From positions 1 through 64,000 of the forward strand of contig JAQXUQ010000017.1 in assembly GCA_029224465.1 (NCBI GenBank): DNA of 64,000 nt. The letters are read 5' to 3'. The stretch comes from Bacillota bacterium. GTDB lineage: Bacteria; Bacillota; Clostridia; Lachnospirales; Lachnospiraceae. The notes under the pieces were generated by a model. It worked only from the letters and a program-made list of their open reading frames with translations. It had not been told where the DNA came from and did not search any database. The position numbers were made by a program, and so were the translations under genes. The stretch's first letter is position 1. Every line of letters starts with the position of its first letter. Positions 34,806 through 41,578 of the stretch are shown here, piece after piece.

Positions 34806-36107
34806 ATGGAACAGTTTCCGAAGACATTTTTAAAAGGCGCGGCCACGGCGGCGCATCAGGTGGAAGGCGGAAATATCCACAGCGACTACTGGATGCAGGA
34901 ACATCTGCCGCACAGTTCCTTTGCGGAGCCGTCCGGCGCAGCGGATGACCATTATCACCGCTACAAAGAAGATATGCAGCTGCTGCGGGACGCCGGCGCA
35001 AACGCATACCGCTTCTCGATGGAATGGGCGAGAATCGAGCCGGAAAAGGGATGTTTTGACGAAAATGAGATAGCACATTATCTGCAGATGATCCGTGACT
35101 GCCGCATGCTCGGTCTGGAACCGGTTGTGACGCTGATGCATTTTACATCGCCCGCGTGGCTCATAAAGGAAGGCGGATGGGAAAATCCGAAGGTCGTGGA
35201 ATATTTTGCAGATTATGTGCGGCACGTGGCTGCAATTCTGCGGCACAATGTACGGTATGTCTGCACGATCAATGAGGCCAACATGCGGCTTCAGCTGCTG
35301 GAGCTTATGAAAAACTACCGTCTTGGAAGCTCTGCAGATGCGGCGGTTAAAACAACGCAGGCAGGCGCTCCCGGAAAGGAGTCGCAGGTTCAGGTCGGAC
35401 TGAATCTGAACAGCAATCTGGTGCTTGGAATGAAGGAAGCCGCGGAGGCGTTCGGAATCCGGGATCCCCGGAAAATCGCCACATTTGTCTCGCCAGCGAC
35501 ACCGGATGGAGACAGAATTGTGATGGAAGCGCACCGGGCGGCCGTACAGATCCTGAAGGAGACAGATCCGGAAATTCAGGCGGGACTGACATTGTCCTTG
35601 CATGATATTCAGGCTTGTCCCGGAGGAGAGCAGGAAGCGGCAAGGCAGTGGGACGAAGAGTTTACGCATTATCTTCCCTGGATTGCCGGAGATGATTTCC
35701 TCGGCGTGCAGAATTATACAAGAAAGTGCGTTCATGCAGGCGGCGTCTGTGAACCGGATCATCCGCGGGAAAAGACACAGATGGGATATGAGATCTACCC
35801 GGAGGCGCTGGAGCATGTTATCCGGAAGGTGGCGGAAGATTTCAAGGGAACAATCCTTGTGACGGAAAACGGAATCGCGACAGACCGGGACGAACAGCGC
35901 TGCGATTTTATCAGATCAGCGGCAGAAGGCGTTCAGAACTGCATGCTGGACGGAATTCCGGTCAAAGGTTATTTTTACTGGAGCCTTCTGGATAACTTTG
36001 AGTGGCAGAAGGGATTCTCCATGACCTTCGGCCTGATTGCGGTTGACAGAGAGCATGACCTGACCCGTCATCCGAAGCCGAGCTTGCAGGTGCTGGGAGA
36101 GCTGTAA
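34806..36107 (+). CDS. GH1 beta-glycosidase
   Basis: A 433-residue cytoplasmic family 1 enzyme (beta-glucosidase, beta-galactosidase or 6-phospho form). The N-terminus FLKGAATAAHQVEGG is the GH1 signature. The acid/base is E157 in TINEAN, where the more common motif is NEP, and the nucleophile is E354 in LVTENGIA. The end WSLLDNFEWQKGF matches family sites for the distal sugar hydroxyls. ATG 34806 follows GGAGGAAAAGG. It is the last gene of the GPH-GH2-GH78-GH43-GH1 operon. The Trp in the LLDNFEW region fits a non-phosphorylated substrate. It probably removes the glucose left after rhamnose removal. Confidence 0.92.
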   Translation: MEQFPKTFLKGAATAAHQVEGGNIHSDYWMQEHLPHSSFAEPSGAADDHYHRYKEDMQLLRDAGANAYRFSMEWARIEPEKGCFDENEIAHYLQMIRDCRMLGLEPVVTLMHFTSPAWLIKEGGWENPKVVEYFADYVRHVAAILRHNVRYVCTINEANMRLQLLELMKNYRLGSSADAAVKTTQAGAPGKESQVQVGLNLNSNLVLGMKEAAEAFGIRDPRKIATFVSPATPDGDRIVMEAHRAAVQILKETDPEIQAGLTLSLHDIQACPGGEQEAARQWDEEFTHYLPWIAGDDFLGVQNYTRKCVHAGGVCEPDHPREKTQMGYEIYPEALEHVIRKVAEDFKGTILVTENGIATDRDEQRCDFIRSAAEGVQNCMLDGIPVKGYFYWSLLDNFEWQKGFSMTFGLIAVDREHDLTRHPKPSLQVLGEL

Positions 36108-36127
36108 TTATATAGAGACAGCATATA

Positions 36128-36172
36128 TTGACATATGTCAGAAAAACGTTATAATTAATCTGACATATGTCA
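36128..36172 (+). promoter_or_regulatory. Consensus promoter with twin palindromic operators
   Basis: TTGACA (36128-36133), a 16-bp spacer and TATAAT (36150-36155) match the sigma-A consensus fully. The perfect 12-bp palindrome TGACATATGTCA occurs at 36129-36140, inside the -35, and again at 36161-36172, at the start point. The two are 32 bp apart, about three helical turns. A dimeric repressor bound at both would block RNA polymerase. Confidence 0.85.
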
Positions 36173-36194
36173 TTTATTATGCCCGGAGGAACCT

Positions 36195-36920
36195 ATGCCA
36201 AGAAATACAAAATGCAGAAAAATATGCTGTTATCCGGACCATTACAGTTTTGTTCCGGAAGAAACCGGCTCCGGCGATCGGGAAACGATCCTGATGTCTC
36301 TGGATGAGTATGAAGTCATCCGGCTCCTCGATTATGAGGGACTCGATCAGAAGGAATGCGCCTTACGGATGGGTGTGGCAAGGACAACGGTCACAGCTAT
36401 CTATGAGAGTGCAAGGAAAAAGCTGGCGAGGGTTGTGGTTGAGGGGAGGAGACTCCGCATATCCGGCGGGAACATTCAAATTGACAGGGAAAGAACAGGA
36501 GGCCATGTAAGCCTTGCAGAGAAAGGGGAAAGAGCAATGAGAGTGGCTGTAACTTATGACAACGGGAATGTATTCGGACATTTTGGTAAGACGCAGAAGT
36601 TCAAAGTCTTTGATATCGAGGATGGGAAAGTTGTAAATTCTCAGATACTGGATACCAATGGCGAAGGCTGCGGAGCACTTGCCGGAATTCTGAACATCAA
36701 TGAGGTTGATGCCCTTATCTGCGGCGGTATCGGCGGAGGAGCGGTCAATGCGATACAGGAAGCCGGCATCAAGCTGTATGCTGGAGCAAGCGGAAGTGCC
36801 GATGCGGCTGTCGAAGCGCTGATCGCGGGAACGCTTGCTGCGAACGGAGAGGCAAACTGTGATCCCCATGATCATGGTCATGGCGAAGGCCGTTCCTGCG
36901 GGCACGGAAGCTGCCATTGA
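36195..36920 (+). CDS. DUF134 DNA-binding domain fused to a NifX/NifB-type cluster-binding domain
   Basis: A 241-residue protein. Residues 1-105 are a DUF134 domain: a cysteine-containing N-terminus (KCRKICCYPDHY), then a sigma-70-region-4-like HTH around LDQKECALRMGVARTTVTAI. Residues 115-220 are a dinitrogenase iron-molybdenum cofactor-binding domain, with AVTYDNGNVFGHFGKTQKF and GIGGGAVNAIQEAGIKLYAG. The tail is rich in His and Cys (DHGHGEGRSCGHGSCH), suited to metal binding. No nitrogenase is nearby, so it may sense or store an iron-sulphur or molybdenum species. It probably binds the twin palindromes upstream. An internal ATG 36538 with AAAGGGGAAAG could also give the NifX part alone. 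Confidence 0.85.
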   Translation: MPRNTKCRKICCYPDHYSFVPEETGSGDRETILMSLDEYEVIRLLDYEGLDQKECALRMGVARTTVTAIYESARKKLARVVVEGRRLRISGGNIQIDRERTGGHVSLAEKGERAMRVAVTYDNGNVFGHFGKTQKFKVFDIEDGKVVNSQILDTNGEGCGALAGILNINEVDALICGGIGGGAVNAIQEAGIKLYAGASGSADAAVEALIAGTLAANGEANCDPHDHGHGEGRSCGHGSCH

Positions 36921-36979
36921 TTTTATGCCTCACCGCTACGATAATAATTTCATGACCGGAACAGAGGAGAATCCGAATT

Positions 36980-37399
36980 ATGAATGAAGTTATGGATGAA
37001 ATCCTGCAGAGAAGTCACGAGCTTCGTGATGACCCGAATATTCATTACAACTGCGCGCAGGGCGTATTCATTCCATTCGCGGAGAGAAAAGGCCTGACTG
37101 CGGAACAGGCCGGCGCGATCACGGAAAACTTCGGCGGGGGCATGCGCATGGGGATGACCTGTGGAGCAATCACCGGCGGACTGATGGCGCTTGGTTTGTA
37201 CGGTATCGGCGGATCGCGCGATGCCGTTGCGTTTATTCAGAGGATCAGCAGCCGGCATGAAGGAAGAACGCAGTGCAGGGATCTTTTGTCTGCCGAGGTA
37301 AAGAGTCCTCTGGAGAAAAAGCCGCACTGTGACAACATGGTTTATGAAGCGGTCCTTGCGGTGGAGGAGATGCTGGGGGAGCGCGGCATTGAGATCTGA
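36980..37399 (+). CDS. C_GCAxxG_C_C family redox protein
   Basis: A 139-residue protein with the pattern that names the family: NCAQGVFIPFAERKG, then CGAITGGLMALGLYG, then C98 in RTQCRDLL and a late C in KKPHCDNMVYEA. These proteins probably bind a metal or iron-sulphur cluster through the cysteines and are often found near redox enzymes; their biochemical function is not established. It lies 59 bp after the DUF134-NifX gene on the same strand and likely shares its promoter. The ribosome binding site is GAGGAG. Confidence 0.88.
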   Translation: MNEVMDEILQRSHELRDDPNIHYNCAQGVFIPFAERKGLTAEQAGAITENFGGGMRMGMTCGAITGGLMALGLYGIGGSRDAVAFIQRISSRHEGRTQCRDLLSAEVKSPLEKKPHCDNMVYEAVLAVEEMLGERGIEI

Positions 37400-37419
37400 T
37401 TCTGCATTTGCTGCCCTGG

Positions 37420-37998
37420 TCACTGCAGCTGATCCAGCAGATGAAAGCAGGGCATGCAAGCCTCGTAAAGCATGTCCGCAAAGTTTGCCTTGTCGACGGC
37501 ACAGCCGCTTTCCAGCCATGATTGTGCAGATTCAATGATTCCTGCCATCATATAGTCCAGCATCAGTCCGGCTTCCTCCGGCAGCTGACAGCGGCTGTCC
37601 TCATAAACCAGCAGCTCCAGAGAAGAGCGCAGTCTTTTTGCGAAAGCACCTTTCGTACCGCGCAGAAGATTGCGGCAGAGCTGCCGGTTTTTCTCCATGA
37701 TGCGCAGAGCTTCCATAAACAGCGCACGGGCTTCTGTCCGGTCAGTACTGCTCCGCGCAACACCCCGATCCGCGAGATTGCAGAACAGCTCCTGAAACAA
37801 ATTGTCTGCCAGTTCGTCATTCAGTTCATTCAGATCAACATAGTACCGGTAAAACGTCGCGCGGTTGATATCAGCGGCTTCGCACAGATCCCGGACCGTT
37901 ATCTCCTGAAACGGTTTCACTTCCAGGAGTCCGATAAAACTTTCCTGTATCTGTTTCTTCGTGCGCCTTCTTACGGCGCTCATTTTCCCGTCAGTCAT
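37420..37998 (-). CDS. TetR/AcrR-family transcriptional regulator
   Basis: A 192-residue repressor. The HTH region is KKQIQESFIGLLEVKPFQEI followed by TVRDLCEAADINRATFYRYY (about residues 15-55). The ligand-binding half includes a C-terminal TetR_C_7-like segment, with LMLDYMMAGIIESAQSWLES. Start ATG 37998 is preceded by AGGGAGC on its strand; a TTG 18 bp further upstream extends the frame but is less likely. The nearest gene to its upstream side is a decayed GH3 fragment, so its original target may be lost. It is convergent with the C_GCAxxG gene, 20 bp away. Confidence 0.87.
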   Translation of the reverse strand: MTDGKMSAVRRRTKKQIQESFIGLLEVKPFQEITVRDLCEAADINRATFYRYYVDLNELNDELADNLFQELFCNLADRGVARSSTDRTEARALFMEALRIMEKNRQLCRNLLRGTKGAFAKRLRSSLELLVYEDSRCQLPEEAGLMLDYMMAGIIESAQSWLESGCAVDKANFADMLYEACMPCFHLLDQLQ

Positions 37999-38095
37999 TT
38001 TGATCAGCTCCCTCAATAAGACAATTTCGGCATTTGTGCCGCAATTTGATACACCGCCTGCGTTTTTCCCGCAGAATGCGGCGCGTCCTCAAAAT

Positions 38096-38470
38096 CTGAT
38101 GCTGGCGGCGGCAGTTGTAAGCGGTGTCCAGAGCCATCCGGGGAAAGGCTGCTCGGTCAAACATTTCGTATGTAACAACTGCGAATTGAACAGGAATTAT
38201 TCTTCTTCGAATGTCACTGAGCGTGCTCTGAGAGAAATTTATCTGAAGGGATTTGAGATAGCGGTCAAAACAGCATCCCCCATGACCGTCATGGCCGGCT
38301 ACAACATGGTCAACGGAACCTATGTCAATAACAGCAATGATCTGCTGGTAAAAGTTCTGCGGGAGGAGTGGGGATTTCAGGGACTGGTTGTCAGCGACTG
38401 GGATTCCATGAAGGCGGATCCGAAGGACCCGATGAAACCTGTCAGCGGAGACGTGTTGAAAGCCCCTGCC
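38096..38470 (+). pseudogene. Fragment of a GH3 beta-glucosidase
   Basis: About 125 codons encode an internal piece of a family 3 glycoside hydrolase: GCSVKHFVCNNCELNRN (substrate-binding KHF motif), SSSNVTERALREIYLKGFE, MTVMAGYNMVNGTYV and the nucleophile strand LVVSDWDSM. The N-terminal part of the barrel and the whole second domain are missing. The reading frame stays open to 38635, but the rest is antisense to the CdaR gene. It has no ribosome binding site or credible start. It is a gene relic between a TetR and a CdaR gene. Confidence 0.8.
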
Positions 38471-38482
38471 GCGCGTAAGGCC

Positions 38483-39574
38483 TCAGCTCTGCGCCGCCAG
38501 ATGCAGCGCCAGATACAGCGTCACGGCGTCTGCGAAGTGTCTGGGGTTCAGGTTTGTTTTCTCGTAAATCTTATCCAGCTGATACTGCAGTGTATTTCTG
38601 TGAATATAGAGCTTTTCCGCTGTTATCTTGAGTGAGCAGCTGTTCTGAAAGTAAGCGTTCAGAACAGACTGCTCATTTTCGTTCAGGTCTTTGAGTGTTT
38701 TGCGGATATACTGTGCTTTCATGCCCGCGGAAAGATCCGCAAGCAGAGCATCCGGACCGAGGCGGTCGTACCAGGCGATGTTCCGGGACGTATTGTGAAG
38801 ACTTTTCAAAGCGGTCTTTGCACTCTGATAGGAATCCGGCATGTGTTCGACATGGAGGGGATCGCCGACGCCGATCCGCAGAAGATCCGGGTTTCCCCCG
38901 GCGAGTGCATTCAGAAGGCTTTCAAATTTGAGACACGCGGAATCTTCCAGCATCAGAACATATTCATTCGGATAATTGAACGAATAGAGGTCAGAGCCCG
39001 TGCGCTCGAACACGGTCAGGACTTCCTTTTCAACCATTCCAAGATTGCCGGGATTGGTTCTGGGATCAAATTCGACAACGATAATTCTGTAGTTCAGGTA
39101 ATTTTTCAGATGGCGCGACGCGAGAAAATCGATGATGTAATCCGCGCTGGCGTTTTCCTCTCTGGTAATCAGGGTATGCATGACATAGCTGACCTGTGTT
39201 CGTTCATTCCTGCTCTGAACATTCAGTTCCTGTTCTTTGATAATCAGTGAGGCGATTTTACGGGCAATGCCTGCATAGCGGCTGACGCTTTTTATTTTGC
39301 CGGTAATTCCGAGAACGCCGACGACAGAACCGTTATAAACGAGCCGGAAGACAACTTCTTCCCTCCAGGACGGATGTGCAGGATCAGGCAGTACGGAAAC
39401 CGGCTCCTCCTGCTTCTCGGCTTCTTCCGCGGGAAGATGATAATCACCCAGCCTGGTCTCATTCGTACCTGCGTAGATCGTGCCTCCTTGCGCGTAAAAG
39501 GTTTCATGCCCCAGAATGTCATAGACGGAATTTACGATTTCTTTTGCAAGCTGCTGCGAGAGTGTGGCTGCCAT
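38483..39574 (-). CDS. CdaR-family (sugar diacid) transcriptional regulator
   Basis: A 363-residue regulator. An N-terminal putative sugar diacid recognition domain (about 5-135) contains LSQQLAKEIVNSVYDILGHE and YNGSVVGVLGITGKI. A GGDEF-like CdaR middle region (140-285) follows. The PucR-type C-terminal HTH (about 300-360) contains CSLKITAEKLYIHRNTLQYQ and PRHFADAVTLYLAL. CdaR proteins activate genes for glucarate, galactarate or glycerate use. It diverges from the GPH transporter gene with 152 bp between them. The GarR-like dehydrogenase at the end of that operon supports a sugar-acid pathway. The ATG at 39574 is followed by MAATLSQQLA, the usual N-terminus. Confidence 0.88.
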   Translation of the reverse strand: MAATLSQQLAKEIVNSVYDILGHETFYAQGGTIYAGTNETRLGDYHLPAEEAEKQEEPVSVLPDPAHPSWREEVVFRLVYNGSVVGVLGITGKIKSVSRYAGIARKIASLIIKEQELNVQSRNERTQVSYVMHTLITREENASADYIIDFLASRHLKNYLNYRIIVVEFDPRTNPGNLGMVEKEVLTVFERTGSDLYSFNYPNEYVLMLEDSACLKFESLLNALAGGNPDLLRIGVGDPLHVEHMPDSYQSAKTALKSLHNTSRNIAWYDRLGPDALLADLSAGMKAQYIRKTLKDLNENEQSVLNAYFQNSCSLKITAEKLYIHRNTLQYQLDKIYEKTNLNPRHFADAVTLYLALHLAAQS

Positions 39575-39665
39575 CGCGGATGCACCTCCGGTAATTTATT
39601 CACATGAACATAAATATCCTATCATCAGAGGACAAATATAGTCAAACGAACATAATGCTTTTACG

Positions 39666-39679
39666 CTTATTCGAATAAG
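39666..39679 (+). promoter_or_regulatory. Perfect 14-bp palindrome in the CdaR/GPH gap
   Basis: CTTATTCGAATAAG lies midway between the divergent CdaR and GPH genes, 48 bp upstream of the transporter start. It is a candidate operator for CdaR. I did not see a second copy in the gap. Confidence 0.5.
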
Positions 39680-39726
39680 ATAGAGACAACACATAGGGGG
39701 TTATACCTACGAAGGAGGATAACAGA

Positions 39727-41484
39727 ATGCAGCAGACAAAAGAACGGGGATTTCTGCACGGTGCCTTGCAATCACACATCTGGGATACCAGAATCAAATC
39801 CGCGAATGTAACGAAGATGGAACGGATATTCGGCTATATGCTTGGGCCTTTCGGCGTCATGCTGCTGCAGTCGATTGTCAACAGCTATTTCAATCAGTAT
39901 CTGACCGACGTACGCGGCTTCACGGTATCCAAGGGGGCCTGGATCGCGTCGTTCATGGTTGTTTTTCCGGTCATCTCGAAGATCATTGACGCCATTACCA
40001 ACGTCATCATGGCAAAGATTCTGGACCGGACCACGTGCCGGCAGGGGAAACTCCGTCCGTGGTTTATTCTGTCGCTGCCGATCATTATTCTGAGCATCTT
40101 CATGATGTTCAGTGTACCGGCCTTTGGCGTGAAGCTGCAGGCTGTCTGGGTCATTGTTTCGTACAACCTTTTCTATTCCGTCGGTTATACAATGTGGTAC
40201 ATGGCGTACGAAATGAGCGCGGCGCTGTCCACACGAAACGTGAAACAAAGATCCGGCAACTCGATCGCGGGACAGATCACGAAAAATATCGGCGCCGGCA
40301 TGGTATCCATCACATTCCCGCTGATTCTGCAGGGAATCTGCGCGGCGATCGGACAGAATCTGCAGGTTGGTTACCTGACTGCCATGTCTGCCATGTGCTG
40401 CATCGCAGTTCCTCTGACATTCATGCAGTATTTCTTCACGCGGGAGCGTATCACCGAGGAGCGGCGCAATCAGTTTCAGGATGATCCGGCAAAAATCAAA
40501 ACAAAGGAAGCAGGCTTCGGCAGTCAGCTTCGCGCCTGCCTGAAAGATAAGTACTGGATTATGTTCATTCTTCTGATCATGATCTATCAGATACTCAACG
40601 CGTTGAGAAGCGTATCGCAGGTATATTACGCGGGATGGGTCGTACATGGTAATTCCTATGGCAATTATGCGGCCATTCAGGCAAAATTCACGATGGTCGC
40701 GATGGCTCCGATGGGACCGATGCTCTTTGTTGTCGTGCCGATGATCAAGAAATTCGGGCGCCGGAAGGTGATTATCCTGGGCGGCATTCTGGCGTTTGTC
40801 GGCGCAACAGCCGCTTTCTTCAGCGCCGGTGAAAAAACACTGATTGTTTATCTCGGAACCACGTTTTCCGGCATCGGCGGCATGTTTTACATGTATACGA
40901 TGATGAGTTATCTCGGAGATGCGATTGATCATGTGGAATATACAAGAGGGATCCGGTGCGAAGGTATGACGGCCGCTCTGGTTGGCTTTGTACATTCGCT
41001 CTCCAACGGCGTCGGACTGGGGCTGTTCAACCTCGGCCTTATGCTTTTCAAATACAGGACGCCGGAGAAAATCGGCGTATTGGAAAACGGCGTCGCGCAG
41101 TACGCGGACCAGAATGCCGGGGCAGTCACATGGATCAACTTCAGCTATCAGGGTGCCATTGCCCTGACAGGCCTTCTTTTTGCCGTTCTGTTTCTGTTCT
41201 TCTTTGATATTGACAGGATTATGCCCAAGGTTACGAGAGAGCTCGAAGATCGCAAGAAAGCGGAATGCGCGGCACAGGGCATTGATTACATTCCTTCCGA
41301 AGAACTGCAGCGCATGGAGCTCGTAGAGCAGAAGACGGAGGCGGAGCGCAACCGCGTTGCCGAGCTCAGGGCACGCTGCGAGAAGAAGGGTCTTGATTTT
41401 GAGGCCGAGAACAAGAAGTATCTGGACAAGCTCGCCCGCAGACATGCCAGAAAACGCAGACATAAGACGAAGAATCCGTTCTGA
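39727..41484 (+). CDS. GPH-family symporter with long charged C-terminal tail
   Basis: A 585-residue transporter of the glycoside-pentoside-hexuronide family with about twelve membrane segments (residues 35-500). Family regions are KIIDAITNVIMAKILDRTT and MFYMYTMMSYLGDAIDHVEY. After the last membrane segment comes a tail of about 85 residues rich in Glu, Lys and Arg, predicted helical, ending in RRHARKRRHKTKNPF. Such a tail is longer than in most members and could be regulatory. The ribosome binding site GAAGGAGG is strong. The gene starts an operon with a glycosidase-like protein and a GarR-like dehydrogenase. A hexuronide or other acidic glycoside is a likely cargo. Confidence 0.88.
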   Translation: MQQTKERGFLHGALQSHIWDTRIKSANVTKMERIFGYMLGPFGVMLLQSIVNSYFNQYLTDVRGFTVSKGAWIASFMVVFPVISKIIDAITNVIMAKILDRTTCRQGKLRPWFILSLPIIILSIFMMFSVPAFGVKLQAVWVIVSYNLFYSVGYTMWYMAYEMSAALSTRNVKQRSGNSIAGQITKNIGAGMVSITFPLILQGICAAIGQNLQVGYLTAMSAMCCIAVPLTFMQYFFTRERITEERRNQFQDDPAKIKTKEAGFGSQLRACLKDKYWIMFILLIMIYQILNALRSVSQVYYAGWVVHGNSYGNYAAIQAKFTMVAMAPMGPMLFVVVPMIKKFGRRKVIILGGILAFVGATAAFFSAGEKTLIVYLGTTFSGIGGMFYMYTMMSYLGDAIDHVEYTRGIRCEGMTAALVGFVHSLSNGVGLGLFNLGLMLFKYRTPEKIGVLENGVAQYADQNAGAVTWINFSYQGAIALTGLLFAVLFLFFFDIDRIMPKVTRELEDRKKAECAAQGIDYIPSEELQRMELVEQKTEAERNRVAELRARCEKKGLDFEAENKKYLDKLARRHARKRRHKTKNPF

Positions 41485-41511
41485 AGGATGGTTTGACACT
41501 TGTAAGATACG

Positions 41512-41534
41512 GGCGGCGGAGTGTAACCGCCGCC
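41512..41534 (+). promoter_or_regulatory. GC-rich intercistronic hairpin
   Basis: GGCGGCGG (41512-41519) pairs perfectly with CCGCCGCC (41527-41534) around a 7-nt loop. No T tract follows, so it is more likely an mRNA-stabilising structure behind the transporter gene than a terminator. Confidence 0.55.
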
Positions 41535-41578
41535 GGAGTACGGAAAGATATGGTAACACAGAAAGGCAGAAATCAGGG

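Noticed and set aside
36195-36920. Nitrogenase accessory function for the NifX-type domain
   Set aside because: No nif structural or biosynthesis genes are in the window; NifX-like domains are common in non-fixing anaerobes.
39772-41559. 595-codon open frame on the minus strand over the GPH transporter
   Set aside because: Antisense to a transporter with a strong ribosome binding site; the predicted protein is His/Arg-rich and unlike any family.
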